64,000 nt of DNA, taken from positions 1 through 64,000 of the forward strand of contig JAQTZB010000003.1 in NCBI GenBank assembly GCA_028688015.1, read 5' to 3'. The translations under genes and the position numbers were made by a program. Each line of letters starts with the position of its first letter. Position 1 is the stretch's first letter. The stretch is from Elusimicrobiales bacterium (GTDB lineage: Bacteria; Elusimicrobiota; Elusimicrobia; Elusimicrobiales; UBA9959). Positions 24,931 through 33,581 of the stretch are shown piece after piece. Under the pieces are notes generated by a model. It was not told where the DNA came from. It did not search any database and saw only the letters and a list, made by a program, of their open reading frames with translations.

Positions 24931-25391
24931 AATCCGGCTCCCAGGGAAACCTTTATTACCACTTTCAGCACGGGGCCCGGACCGCCGTCGGCCAGCCGCG
25001 GCGCGTGCGCGTCCTCGGGGTAGAGCACGGCCAGCTCGCCGGGGCCCAGGCGCAGCGGCGTCCAGGCGGCCGCGCTGCCGAAGCAGACGTCCTTGGCCTG
25101 GTCATAGGGTTCGCTGACCCGCACGGCGCCCAGCGGCGCCCAGCCTATCACTTCCGAGCCCGCGGCCAGGTACTGCACGTCGATATAGTCCCGGTGGGCC
25201 TCAAAGCGCGGCTTTGCCGCGAGCGCGGTCTCGTAGCGCTGCACCAGCGCGAAGACGCGGTCCCCTTCGATGTCGTACCTGCCGTCGGGCAGGGCCGCCA
25301 GGTCCGGGCGGCGCAGGAAGGCGAAAGCCTTAGCAAAGCCCTCGGAGCCCGGCGACTGCCGGTCAGCGTTTTCAAGCCGCGTTACGATCAT
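24927..25391 (-). CDS. YhcH/YjgK/YiaL-family sugar metabolism protein
   Basis: 154 aa cupin-like protein. The features ALPDGRYDIEGDRVFALVQRYET, then FEAHRDYIDVQYLAAGSEVIGW and LAVLYPEDAHAPRL, are those of the YhcH/YjgK/YiaL (DUF386, EbgC-like) family. Members sit in sialic acid, gluconate and galactoside operons and are thought to be sugar anomerases or isomerases. Here it lies between a secreted lipase-like gene and a small hypothetical, so the substrate is unclear. Confidence 0.85.
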   Translation of the reverse strand: MIVTRLENADRQSPGSEGFAKAFAFLRRPDLAALPDGRYDIEGDRVFALVQRYETALAAKPRFEAHRDYIDVQYLAAGSEVIGWAPLGAVRVSEPYDQAKDVCFGSAAAWTPLRLGPGELAVLYPEDAHAPRLADGGPGPVLKVVIKVSLGAGL

Positions 25392-25397
25392 AAGGAC

Positions 25398-26429
25398 CTA
25401 GTAGGCCAACTCGGCGGAGATCACGGGCGCGAAGATGGTCTGGTTGTGGTTCTCGCGCAGGGTTTTCAGGTAAACCTTGAAATCGAAGATGTAGGCGAAA
25501 TGCCAGGTCTTGAGGCTCTTCAGGAAGAAGAGGTCGCGCAGGGCCTCGGGGCGCAGCGAGTGGTCCGTCTCGGCGGCCTGCTTAACGCGCCGCTCGAGCG
25601 CGTCCACCAGGCCGTCCTGGCGCAGGTTCCTGTCGGCTGCCTTGATCTCGTTGGAGAAGTAATCGTTCTTGGCCCAGAGGTTCACCCAGTAGGCGGCGTT
25701 GGCCGGCTTGGAGACGTACTGCTGCAGCTGGCCGGAATTGACCTGGTGCTGCACGAAGATGTCCAGCCACCAGCTGCCGGGCACCAGCGGCGAGCCCAGC
25801 GTGACGAACTTGTCGATGCGCACTTCGGGCGCGGAGACGGCCAGGCGGTGCAGCGCGGTATGCGCGAGCACCGTGCCCCAACTGTGCGCCACCAGGTAGA
25901 CCGGGCGGCCCTCGGCCCGGGCCTTGGTAAAGATCTTCTTTATTTCCGCCTCCACCAGCGGCACGGCGGCTTCGCTCTCGTCGGGATCGCGCGACCAGCG
26001 CACCGGCACTATTTCATAGCGCCCGCCGGGCAGCACCTGGGCCAGGCGGGCGTCCAGGTAATCGTCCGGTTGCTTGGCCTGTACCCCGTCGGATTTGTAA
26101 TATTCGGCCGCGGCCAGGTCCGAGTCCACGCTGGCGAGCCGCTCCTCGAAGAGCTGCTGGTCCAGCCGCGAGCCGGGCTTGAAGAACTCCAGGAGCTGCT
26201 TGAAGTAAGCGAGCTCCAGCTTGCCTATGCCCACCTGGGTAAAATCCACGCCGACGATGGAGATAACCACCGGTCTCTTGCCGCCCAGCGCGGTGGCCTC
26301 GGGAGCCGAAACTTCCGGCGCCGGCACGGCCGCGGCCGCGGCGCAGGGCGCCCCGGACTCGAAGCAGGAAGCGGCAACCGACCCGGCGAATGAAACAGTG
26401 AAAAGCAGTGAGGCTATAAAACGCGTCAT
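25398..26429 (-). CDS. Secreted alpha/beta-hydrolase, lipase-like
   Basis: 343 aa with a signal peptide (hydrophobic 5-20, ending ASC-like, possibly a lipobox). The nucleophile elbow VAHSWGTVLAHTAL (GxSxG-like, AHSWG) and later LGSPLVPGSWW are typical of lipases, PGAP1-like esterases and related hydrolases. An early EAEIKKIFTKARAEGRPVYL precedes the elbow. It is the first gene of a small operon with the YhcH-like and hypothetical genes. The start ATG is 6 nt after a TATAAT box, consistent with a leaderless mRNA. Confidence 0.8.
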   Translation of the reverse strand: MTRFIASLLFTVSFAGSVAASCFESGAPCAAAAAVPAPEVSAPEATALGGKRPVVISIVGVDFTQVGIGKLELAYFKQLLEFFKPGSRLDQQLFEERLASVDSDLAAAEYYKSDGVQAKQPDDYLDARLAQVLPGGRYEIVPVRWSRDPDESEAAVPLVEAEIKKIFTKARAEGRPVYLVAHSWGTVLAHTALHRLAVSAPEVRIDKFVTLGSPLVPGSWWLDIFVQHQVNSGQLQQYVSKPANAAYWVNLWAKNDYFSNEIKAADRNLRQDGLVDALERRVKQAAETDHSLRPEALRDLFFLKSLKTWHFAYIFDFKVYLKTLRENHNQTIFAPVISAELAY

Positions 26430-26435
26430 ACCGCT

Positions 26436-26441
26436 ATTATA
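26436..26441 (-). promoter_or_regulatory. -10 box for leaderless lipase-like mRNA
   Basis: Perfect TATAAT on the minus strand, 6 nt before the ATG at 26429. The dispersed AGGGGACGTTC repeat begins 6 nt upstream of it. Confidence 0.7.
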
Positions 26442-26447
26442 CCAATG

Positions 26448-26473
26448 AGGGGACGTTCTGAACTATCGGATTA
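26448..26473. repeat. Single arm of the dispersed AGGGGACGTTC repeat
   Basis: AGGGGACGTTCTGAACTAT then CGGATTA differs at few positions from both arms of the inverted-repeat element at 57290-57389. Only one arm is present here. It lies in the gap between the MurU-like gene stop and the lipase-like promoter. Confidence 0.75.
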
Positions 26474-26478
26474 CCTGA

Positions 26479-27177
26479 TCAACCGCGGGCGCGGGCGCGG
26501 ACGTGTTCAAGGCGCTCCAGGTCGCCGATGTCGCTCCAGAAAGGGGACTTATCCTCGAAGCCTTTTATCTTTTCGCCGGCGGCGGCGAGGCGCAGGTAGG
26601 CGGCGGTTATGGAGAAGACGCCGTTTTCGGTCAGCTTGGGGAAGATCGCGGGCGAGATCACCTGGATGCCGCTGAAGGCTCTCGGGCGCAGGCCGGGGAC
26701 CGAGGTTTCCCCCTCGCGGCCGCGCAGGTTCAGTTCGGCGTCGAACATCAAATGGCGCTTGGAAGGCCGCTCCCGGACGGCCAGCGTGGCCAGCGCGCCC
26801 GAGGCCCGGTGCGCGGCGTACAGCGCGGCCAGGTCCATCTCGGAATACACGTCGGAGTTGCAGGCGAAGAAGGGCCGCCCGTCGCTGAGCAGCGCGGCCG
26901 CCTTCTTGAGGCCGCCGCCGGTCTCCAGCGGGAAGGCTTCCTCGCGGGAGAGCGTTATCCGGAGGCCGAAGTCGCCGTTAGAGCGCAGGAACTCCGCTAT
27001 CTTGTCGTGGAAGTGGTGAGTGTTGACCACGAAGCCGTCGGCCCCGGCGGCGGCCAGGCGCTTGAGCACCAGTTCCAGCAGCGGGACGCCGTTGATGTCG
27101 ACGAGAGCCTTGGGCAGCTCATTGGTGAGCGGGCGCAGGCGGGTGCCCAACCCCGCCGCGAAGACCAGCGCCTTCAC
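26479..27177 (-). CDS. MurU-like sugar-1-phosphate nucleotidyltransferase
   Basis: 232 aa. The N-terminal motif MKALVFAAGLGTRLRPLTNELPKAL is the nucleotide-binding loop of NTP transferases, and FFACNSDVYSEMD carries the metal-binding Asp. Length and context next to an AmgK-like kinase match MurU, the MurNAc-1-phosphate uridylyltransferase of the cell-wall recycling route first described in Pseudomonas putida; a mannose- or glucose-1-P transferase is possible. The start is a GTG overlapping the kinase stop by 4 nt (GTGA). Last gene of the six-gene envelope operon. Confidence 0.82.
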   Translation of the reverse strand: MKALVFAAGLGTRLRPLTNELPKALVDINGVPLLELVLKRLAAAGADGFVVNTHHFHDKIAEFLRSNGDFGLRITLSREEAFPLETGGGLKKAAALLSDGRPFFACNSDVYSEMDLAALYAAHRASGALATLAVRERPSKRHLMFDAELNLRGREGETSVPGLRPRAFSGIQVISPAIFPKLTENGVFSITAAYLRLAAAGEKIKGFEDKSPFWSDIGDLERLEHVRARARG

Positions 27178-28631
27178 TTGGCCGCGCCCCAGTTCTCGCG
27201 GTGCGTCAATTCTACGCGGGCCCCGTATTTCTGCTTCAAATGCGCCGCCAGCGCCTCGGCGCAGTAGACCGAGCGGTGCCGGCCGCCGGTGCAGCCGAAG
27301 GCCACAGACAACGAAGTAAAGTTGCGGGTCTGATAATTCTCCACGCTTTGGCCGGTGATCGAGAACACGCCGGCGAGGAACTTATCAACCTCTGGCTCTT
27401 TTTTCAGGTAGTCGATGACCGGCTTGTCCCGCCCGGTGAGCTGCGCGTACTCGGCGTAGCGGCCGGGGTTGGGCAACGCCCGGCAGTCGAAGATGAAGCC
27501 GCCGCCGTGGCCGCGGTCATCGAGCGGCACGCCGTTCTTGTAGGAGAAGCTCATGATGCGCACGGTCAGCCCCAGCCGGGTCTGGCCGAACTGCCGCAGA
27601 TAGGAGGAGGCCGCGATGCGCTTGAAACAGCCCGTCAGCTCCGGCGTCCTGACCTCCAGCTCGGAGTTGCGCAGCAGCCACTCGAGGTTGCGCACCGCGT
27701 AGGGCACGCTCGCGAGGAAGTGGGTCTTGCGCTCGTAGAAGCCGCGCAGGCCGTAGGCGCCCATGGCCTGCATGATGCGGACATAGACGAAGGCTGGGTA
27801 ATGCCTCATGAACTCCGCTGCCTTCTGGCCGGAGGCTTCCAGGTAATACTTGCACAGTTCCACGCGCGTCTCCGGCGGCAGGTCCGCCTTGCCGTCGTAG
27901 AGCAGCGAGGCCACGTCGTACTGAGCGGCGCCGCGCCGGCCGCCCTGGTAGTCTATGAACCAGGGCTCGCCGTTGCGCAGCATGATGTTGCGGCTCTGGA
28001 AGTCGCGGTAGAGGAAATAGTCGGAGGGGGCTTCCAGCAGGAAATCGGCGAACCTGGCGAAGTCGTCTTCCAGCTTGGCTTCGTTGAACGGGATCTTGGC
28101 CAGCTTGAGGAAGTAGTACTTGAAATAGTTCAAGTCCCACATTATGGACTGCCTGTCGAAGGCGGCGCGCGGGTAGCAGAACTTCAGGTCCAGCCCGGCC
28201 TTTACCTGGGCCTGGAACTTTGGCAGCCAGTCCAGGACTTTCTTGTAAGCGGCCAGCACCGGCGGCGGGATCTCGGCGCCGCGCTCGGCGGAGAGGAACT
28301 CGAACAGCGTGGTGTTGCCGAGGTCCTCCTCCAGGTAGACGCCCTGGGTCTGGTCCTCGCCGTAGATCTCGGGGACCGGCAGCTTCTGCGCGCGGAAATG
28401 CCGGGAGAATTCCAGGAAGGCGCGGTTCTCGAGCTTGTCGGGACCGAAGGCGCCGATGACGCTGCGCCCCCCGCCGTTCAGCCTGAACAGGCGGCGGGCG
28501 GAGCCGTCGGCCTTGAGCGGCTCGAAGCTTTCCGGCTCGGCGCCGAAAGTTTTTTTATAAAGGGCGCGCAGCGGCGCCTCCGGCTGCTGCTTGAGCTCCG
28601 GCGCTTCCTGCGCTTTGTTCTTTAAAGGCAT
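27174..28631 (-). CDS. AmgK-like sugar kinase fused to RapZ C-terminal domain
   Basis: 485 aa. Residues about 25-340 are an aminoglycoside-phosphotransferase-like kinase: YLEEDLGN (99-106), the catalytic RDFQSRN (209-215, normally HxDxxxxN) and IDYQGG (227-231). AmgK phosphorylates MurNAc at C1. Residues about 355-480 are the RapZ C-terminal domain: SFSYKNGVPLDDRG, FDCRALPNPGRY (381-392), then GCTGGRHRSV (446-455). In E. coli this part of RapZ senses glucosamine-6-phosphate and binds the small RNA GlmZ. The RapZ P-loop domain is absent. Together this suggests a kinase whose activity could be gated by an amino-sugar phosphate; that is inference. Confidence 0.88.
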   Translation of the reverse strand: MPLKNKAQEAPELKQQPEAPLRALYKKTFGAEPESFEPLKADGSARRLFRLNGGGRSVIGAFGPDKLENRAFLEFSRHFRAQKLPVPEIYGEDQTQGVYLEEDLGNTTLFEFLSAERGAEIPPPVLAAYKKVLDWLPKFQAQVKAGLDLKFCYPRAAFDRQSIMWDLNYFKYYFLKLAKIPFNEAKLEDDFARFADFLLEAPSDYFLYRDFQSRNIMLRNGEPWFIDYQGGRRGAAQYDVASLLYDGKADLPPETRVELCKYYLEASGQKAAEFMRHYPAFVYVRIMQAMGAYGLRGFYERKTHFLASVPYAVRNLEWLLRNSELEVRTPELTGCFKRIAASSYLRQFGQTRLGLTVRIMSFSYKNGVPLDDRGHGGGFIFDCRALPNPGRYAEYAQLTGRDKPVIDYLKKEPEVDKFLAGVFSITGQSVENYQTRNFTSLSVAFGCTGGRHRSVYCAEALAAHLKQKYGARVELTHRENWGAAK

Positions 28632-28634
28632 GGC

Positions 28635-29474
28635 TTAGATGAGGCACCAGGTCAGCAGCACCGAGACGCCGAGCGTCAGCCCGGCGTCCAGCAGCCCGAC
28701 GGAAGCGTTGCCCTTGAGCACCTCTTCCCTGAAGGTGGCGCCCGGCAGCAGCGCCAGGTCGGCGGCCCAGCGGAAGCCCGCGATGCCGGCAACCCCGACG
28801 GCGTAATAGACCACGGAATCGAGCAGGCTGCGCCCCCAGCCGAGGAACTCGCCGGAGAGCGAGCTCCAGGCTATGAAGCCCAGCCCCAGGGCCACTCCGG
28901 CCGCGCTGACGGCGGCGGCCTCGTTGCGCTTCTCCAGCTCGGCGGCGAGGTTTACTTTGGCCGCCTTGAACCAGAGCTTGACCGCCGCGCCCAGCAGCAG
29001 CTGGCCCAGCAGCCAGAACACCGAGATGGTCATCCCGTCGGCTTCGCCCCACGACGCGCCCAGGATCGTCAGGCCCAGCGCCGCCTCGTGCGCGGCGCGC
29101 AGCAAGCCGGCCCCGGCGGAGCCGTCCTTGATGCGCTGCGACAGCTTCAGGTCCTTCAGATAGGTCTGGTCGGCGGCCCACATTGAGGCGTTGAGCAGCA
29201 GCAGCGCGTAGAGGCCGAAGGCCACGGTCTGGAACGCGCCCTCGAGCGGCGATTCCACGGCCCAGGAGATAGTGCCGCCGAGCGTGAGGATGACCGCGAT
29301 GAAGTAACCCGCGGCGTCCAACGCCGCCGCCGTGTTGCGGGCCTCCAGCAGCTTCCAGTCCAGCCGGCCGCGGGCCGGGTTCACCGTGTACAACAGGCGC
29401 GCCAGCCAGCACAGCAGCAGCGCCAGCAGGCCGTAGCCCAGCGATTTGAGTATGTCGTATGCAGTTTCCATCAT
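28635..29474 (-). CDS. DUF350-like polytopic membrane protein
   Basis: 279 aa from the first of two tandem ATG codons (29474), with AAGGAG 7 nt upstream; the second ATG (29471) is possible. About eight hydrophobic helices arranged as two similar halves (ALDAAGYFIAVILTLGGTI ... and SAAGVALGLGFIAWSSLSG ... VGLLDAGLTLGVSVLLTW), which fits the tandem DUF350 (YjfL) fold. DUF350 proteins often sit with DUF4178, spermidine synthase-like and PspA genes in envelope stress clusters. It overlaps the FemAB-like stop and lies 3 nt before the kinase. Confidence 0.8.
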   Translation of the reverse strand: MMETAYDILKSLGYGLLALLLCWLARLLYTVNPARGRLDWKLLEARNTAAALDAAGYFIAVILTLGGTISWAVESPLEGAFQTVAFGLYALLLLNASMWAADQTYLKDLKLSQRIKDGSAGAGLLRAAHEAALGLTILGASWGEADGMTISVFWLLGQLLLGAAVKLWFKAAKVNLAAELEKRNEAAAVSAAGVALGLGFIAWSSLSGEFLGWGRSLLDSVVYYAVGVAGIAGFRWAADLALLPGATFREEVLKGNASVGLLDAGLTLGVSVLLTWCLI

Positions 29475-30481
29475 CTGACCGCTCCTTCCAGCCGCGAGAC
29501 CAGCGTCCGCGCGAGCTGCGGGTAAAAATAAAGATCGTGCGCCCCGGCGCTGCGCGCCAGGAACCCGCCGAAGCGGGCCTTGAAAGCCGAGAACCTGGCG
29601 TAGGGGTGGTGGGGCTGGTCCGCCGGGGCCACGCCGTACATGTCGTAGAGCCCGCAGCCCAGGTCCCGCGCGTCGCGCATGACCCGCCAGTGCATGGCGT
29701 AGCTGGCCATGGTGTGTTTCAGGAACGGCGAGGTGCCGCCGTAGAGGTAGGTGGCCTTGTTGCCGAAGAACACCGCCACCAGCGCGGCGGCCGGCATCCC
29801 CTTGTAGGTGGCCAGATAAACCCGCGCCATGCCCGACGGGCCCAGCGCGTCCATCAGCCGCGTGAAGAACCCCACCGGCTCGCCCGTGAAACTGTGCCGC
29901 GCGCAGGTAAGGCTGAAAAGTTCGTGGAACTCGCCGGTCAGGGAGTTGTCGGCCGCGGAGACCACCTCCACGCCCTTGCGCCCGGAGAGGCGGACATTGT
30001 AGCGGCCCTTCTGAGTCATGCCGGCCAGCAGGGTATCGTCGGGCCCGGCCAGTGGCACCAGCAGCGTGGGCGTTGGCACCAGGTCCAGCGGCGCCCGCAC
30101 CGGGGCGCCCAGCCAGGGCGGGAGCTCGCCGAGGAAAGGCTCGAAGCGCGCCATCGGGGAATTGGCTTTTTTGGCCAGGGCCGCCAGCCGGCCTTTCAGC
30201 AAGGCGAAGCAGGCCTCCGCCTTGGCCGGGTCCTCCCAGGGCAGCACGGGGCCCTGGGGCAGCGCCAGCGGCGACACGCCGAGCGAGGTCTCTACGCGGT
30301 AGACCATGGCGCCCGCGATAAGCCGGCCGCGCTCGAAGACGCCGAGGCGCTCGACGGCCACGCCCTCCGCTTCTTTGAAATCGCTCCATTCCCGGCTCTG
30401 CATGAAGCCGGAGGCGGCCGAAGCCCTGACCAGGGCGTTCCAGTCGCCGGAGTGTTCGCGGCCAAGGTTTTCGAGTTTCAT
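29471..30481 (-). CDS. FemAB-like aminoacyl/acyl transferase
   Basis: 336 aa from the ATG at 30481, chosen because it overlaps the preceding stop as ATGA. It has a double GNAT-like fold of the FemX/FemAB family: N-terminal SGFMQSREWSDFKEAEG and C-terminal VAVFFGNKATYLYGGTSPFLKH, then CGLYDMYGVAPADQPHHPYARFSAFKARFGG. These enzymes add amino acids from aminoacyl-tRNA to lipid II peptides or to other envelope acceptors. The gene context (polyamine-synthase-like and cell-wall recycling genes) suggests an envelope substrate. No signal peptide. Confidence 0.85.
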   Translation of the reverse strand: MKLENLGREHSGDWNALVRASAASGFMQSREWSDFKEAEGVAVERLGVFERGRLIAGAMVYRVETSLGVSPLALPQGPVLPWEDPAKAEACFALLKGRLAALAKKANSPMARFEPFLGELPPWLGAPVRAPLDLVPTPTLLVPLAGPDDTLLAGMTQKGRYNVRLSGRKGVEVVSAADNSLTGEFHELFSLTCARHSFTGEPVGFFTRLMDALGPSGMARVYLATYKGMPAAALVAVFFGNKATYLYGGTSPFLKHTMASYAMHWRVMRDARDLGCGLYDMYGVAPADQPHHPYARFSAFKARFGGFLARSAGAHDLYFYPQLARTLVSRLEGAVR

Positions 30482-32526
30482 CTCTTGGACCTGGCCTCCA
30501 GCAGGACTTCCAGCGCGGCCTTGCGGGGATCTACCGGGCCAAGCTGCGAGCTGCGCCAGGCCAGCACGGCCGCCACGTAGGCGTCCAGTTCCGGTGTGGC
30601 CGTCTGCAGCGGATAGGTCATGCGGCGTTCGCCCAGGAAGGGGTAGGAAAGTATAGCTCCGTCTTTGCGGAGCAGCGTGATCTCGGCCTCGTCGGCGAGG
30701 TAGAGGCCGGGAGCCAGGCGCTGCCAGCCAGGCTGCACGGCGGGGGCCGGGACAGGGGCCGCGGAACCCGGAGCGGCGCGCAGGCGCTCGGCGGCCTTCA
30801 GCAGCGAGCCGCGTATCCGGCCTATGTTCCCGGCTTCCCTGGCGTTGGCGCGGATCTCGCCGGAGACGGCGGCCGCGGGGGAAGCCCAGGCCAGCCACTT
30901 GTCGTAGGCGGCCAGCGCCTTGTCGGCGGCCTGCACATGCTGCTCTACAGCTCCCAGGGAGTTCTGCACCGAGCCCGGCTCAGGCCAAAACTCGAACAGC
31001 GGCTCCGGCAGCTGCTTGTCCAGCAGGGCGAAGCTGTCCGGGCGGGCATGCAGCAGGTATTTGGTCGGACCCAGGCCGTAAAAGAGCTCTCCCTCGCGGG
31101 ACACGTAGGCGTCGTCGGCGAGGGCGAACCAGAGGCGGTCCTCTTTGACCCCGGCGGGGGCGTCGGGCGCCCGGTAGCGCAGCAGCTCCGCCGGCCGGGG
31201 CTGGCCGGACGGCGGCACCACCAGAAAAATATCGGCGGCCTGGTAGGCCGGGTGGTGGAAGGGCGAGCGCCTGTCCTGCATGAAGAAAGTGATATCCAGG
31301 TCGGCGCCGCTGCCGGAGCCGTGCGAAGAATAGCCCTTGGCGTAGGCGTTGTCCGGGTAAGCCATGTTGGCGAAGACCAGCAACGTCATCAGCACGGCGA
31401 AAATCTGCCAGGCGCGGCCGCTGTCCGGCACGGCGCCCTTCAGCAGCTCGGGCAGTTTTTCGCGCAGCAGCCTCAGGTCGGCCAGCAGGTGCGCCGGCAG
31501 GTCCTGCGCGCAGCCTTCCAGCTCGGTCAGGAAACTTTCCCAGTCCAGCCGCCGCAGGGTCTCCAGCAGCCGCCACTCCCACTCGGGTGAGAGCTGCGGC
31601 CAGCCCAGCGCGCAAACTCCGGGCAGGCCGGCCATCAGCCGCCGGACGGCTGCGGAATCGCCGAAATCGGCCAGAGCGCCGCCCTGGTGCAGCGGCGGCT
31701 CCTGCAGGTTGAGGAGGCAGAGCAGGTCTCCGGGCTTCTTAATAACGCCGCTGAGCGGCAGGCCGCGCTCCAGGCCGGCGGCGCGCAGGCGCAGCGTCTC
31801 GCGGAAAGTCTCGGCGTTCAGCCAGGAGGCCCCGCGGCCGAAGCGCAGCGCGGAGAGCTCCTCGTCGCGGACGGGCCGGCCGGAGGCCAGGAACATGCCC
31901 CAGTCGCCGTAGCCGTGGGCGCTGAAGGAAGGGATGGACACGCGCAGCGGGCGCGGGTAGAGCCGCGCAGCGGCCAGCGTGCGGTAGACGGACCAGAAAG
32001 CTGCCGGGTGGCGGTCCGGCGAGACCGCGTTCAGCGCGAATACGCCGCCGGCGGCCAGCCGCGAGCGCACGGCGGAGAAGAACGAGCGCGTGAACAGCGA
32101 GCAGCCGGCCAGGTCCTCGGGGAAAGTGAAATCGGCCAGCGCGAAGTCGTAGGCGGGGCCCTTGTAGGCCAGGTGGCGCCGGGCGTCGCGCGTATAAACC
32201 TTAGCGCGCGGATCAGCCAGGGAGCCGCCGTTATAGGGCGCGAATTCCGTACGCCCCAGCTCCAGCACGCCGGGGTCGTAGTCCACCAGGTCGGCGCTTT
32301 TCACGCGGCTGCCGGCCAGCAGGCGCTTGAGAGCCAGGCCGTCGCCGCCGCCCAGCACCAGCGCGTGCAGCGGCCGCTTGAAACGGGCCGCGGCCAGGGC
32401 CAGGGCAGGCAGGGCCAGCGCCTCGTGGTACAGGGCCTCGTCGCGGCTGTCGAACTGCAGGCTGCCGTCTATGTAGAAAGCGTGCCCGCCGGGCACTTCG
32501 CGCAATTCCAGCTTATGCCTGTTCAT
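30478..32526 (-). CDS. Spermidine synthase-like protein with C-terminal membrane and unknown domains
   Basis: 682 aa. Residues 1-240 are an aminopropyltransferase-like fold: the N-terminal beta domain includes FYIDGSLQFDSRDEALYHE, motif I is ALVLGGGDGLALKRLL, SAM-site ADLVDYDPGVLELG, and ALADFTFPED replaces the usual DxxDP catalytic loop. A helical middle precedes one hydrophobic helix (IFAVLMTLLVFANMAY, about 390). The last 280 residues are unrecognised. Aminopropyl transfer to an unusual acceptor is possible; no S-adenosylmethionine decarboxylase (speD) is nearby to make the usual donor. Start overlaps the DUF4178-like gene by 14 nt. Confidence 0.8.
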   Translation of the reverse strand: MNRHKLELREVPGGHAFYIDGSLQFDSRDEALYHEALALPALALAAARFKRPLHALVLGGGDGLALKRLLAGSRVKSADLVDYDPGVLELGRTEFAPYNGGSLADPRAKVYTRDARRHLAYKGPAYDFALADFTFPEDLAGCSLFTRSFFSAVRSRLAAGGVFALNAVSPDRHPAAFWSVYRTLAAARLYPRPLRVSIPSFSAHGYGDWGMFLASGRPVRDEELSALRFGRGASWLNAETFRETLRLRAAGLERGLPLSGVIKKPGDLLCLLNLQEPPLHQGGALADFGDSAAVRRLMAGLPGVCALGWPQLSPEWEWRLLETLRRLDWESFLTELEGCAQDLPAHLLADLRLLREKLPELLKGAVPDSGRAWQIFAVLMTLLVFANMAYPDNAYAKGYSSHGSGSGADLDITFFMQDRRSPFHHPAYQAADIFLVVPPSGQPRPAELLRYRAPDAPAGVKEDRLWFALADDAYVSREGELFYGLGPTKYLLHARPDSFALLDKQLPEPLFEFWPEPGSVQNSLGAVEQHVQAADKALAAYDKWLAWASPAAAVSGEIRANAREAGNIGRIRGSLLKAAERLRAAPGSAAPVPAPAVQPGWQRLAPGLYLADEAEITLLRKDGAILSYPFLGERRMTYPLQTATPELDAYVAAVLAWRSSQLGPVDPRKAALEVLLEARSKR

Positions 32527-33574
32527 CGGAGCCCCCCAGGAAGAAATAGCCCGCGAAGAGGACGACGGCCGGCAGCAGCGGCAGCGCGCAGGCGGCCAGC
32601 AGCCCTCCGGGGTTGTGCGGCCGGGGCGCGAACTGTATGTAGTGGGCGAAGCTGATTATGAACAGCGCCAGCAGCGCGGCCAGCCCGGCGGTCCAGGGCT
32701 TGTCCGAGCGGCGAGTACCGCCCATCAGCCGTGAGCCCAGTTCGGCGGCGGCGGCGCCCACGGCAAGGCCGTAGCCGGCGTACTGCCAGTAGGAGAGGCC
32801 CAGCCCGAGTGTCTTAAGCAGCGCGATCCCGGCCCCGATCCCGACTGCGAGCCCGGCCGCCAGCATGCCCGGGTAAGTCCCGGCGGCGTAGGCCAGGAAC
32901 GCCAGCAGGGCCGGCAGCATCAGCGCCACCAGGTACTCTGCGCCGGTGTCGAAGGCGCCCATCATACCGCCCACTATGGGCAGGAAGAACAGGCAGGAGA
33001 AACCGGCGATGACGAGCGACCCGAGCGCCTCGCCCTTGGGCAGCCCCCTGCGGGCCTTGGGCGGGATGCGGACGAAATCGGCGGGGCGCACCACCTGCCC
33101 GTCGTAGGCCTCGTAATAATCGGCGTCGGAACACTGCCAGACCTCTATGGCCAGGTTGCGCTTGCGGGTGGCGTCGTAGTAGTCCCAGGTCAGCTTGTTG
33201 ACGGTCTCTCCCTCGTCGGATTCGGCGCTGCCCTCGGTCTCGCCCTCGAGCGAGAAATCCACGCCGTCGAACTTTACCTTGGCCGGCGCCGCCTGCATGG
33301 AGTCTTTTTCGCGGAAATTTTTCCAGCCGCCGCCCTCCTGGCGCTGGACGCGGCCGATGCCGGTCTGCCGGGTGCAGACCCAGGCCACTTCGGTAGTGCC
33401 GCCCTTTTTCTCGGTGGACATCACCAGGTAGCGCGTGTCGCCGCCCCCCTCCAGTTCCCACTGCACTTCCTGGTAATCGGCGGATTCCCGATACAGGGTG
33501 CGCTCGGTTATTTCCCAATCGACAGAGCCCCAGCGCACCCAGTCGCCGGCTCTCATTTCCTGGAGGTTCGTCAT
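32513..33574 (-). CDS. DUF4178-like protein with membrane C-terminus
   Basis: 353 aa from the ATG at 33574, chosen because a TAGAAT box ends 7 nt before it. The N-terminal 170 residues (MRAGDWVRWGSVDWEITERT, then YYDATRKRNLAIEVWQC) match the pattern of DUF4178, a domain of unknown function found beside DUF350 and spermidine synthase-like genes. The C-terminal 170 residues have about five hydrophobic helices. It is the first gene of the six-gene envelope operon and has a good promoter (TTGCGC-17-TAGAAT). Confidence 0.8.
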   Translation of the reverse strand: MTNLQEMRAGDWVRWGSVDWEITERTLYRESADYQEVQWELEGGGDTRYLVMSTEKKGGTTEVAWVCTRQTGIGRVQRQEGGGWKNFREKDSMQAAPAKVKFDGVDFSLEGETEGSAESDEGETVNKLTWDYYDATRKRNLAIEVWQCSDADYYEAYDGQVVRPADFVRIPPKARRGLPKGEALGSLVIAGFSCLFFLPIVGGMMGAFDTGAEYLVALMLPALLAFLAYAAGTYPGMLAAGLAVGIGAGIALLKTLGLGLSYWQYAGYGLAVGAAAAELGSRLMGGTRRSDKPWTAGLAALLALFIISFAHYIQFAPRPHNPGGLLAACALPLLPAVVLFAGYFFLGGSDEQA

Positions 33575-33581
33575 CGGTTTT

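Noticed and set aside
28635-30389. One 584-codon gene spanning DUF350 and FemAB regions
   Set aside because: Its first half is an out-of-frame shadow of the FemAB-like gene; the real start of the DUF350 protein is the ATG pair at 29474/29471 with a good ribosome-binding site.
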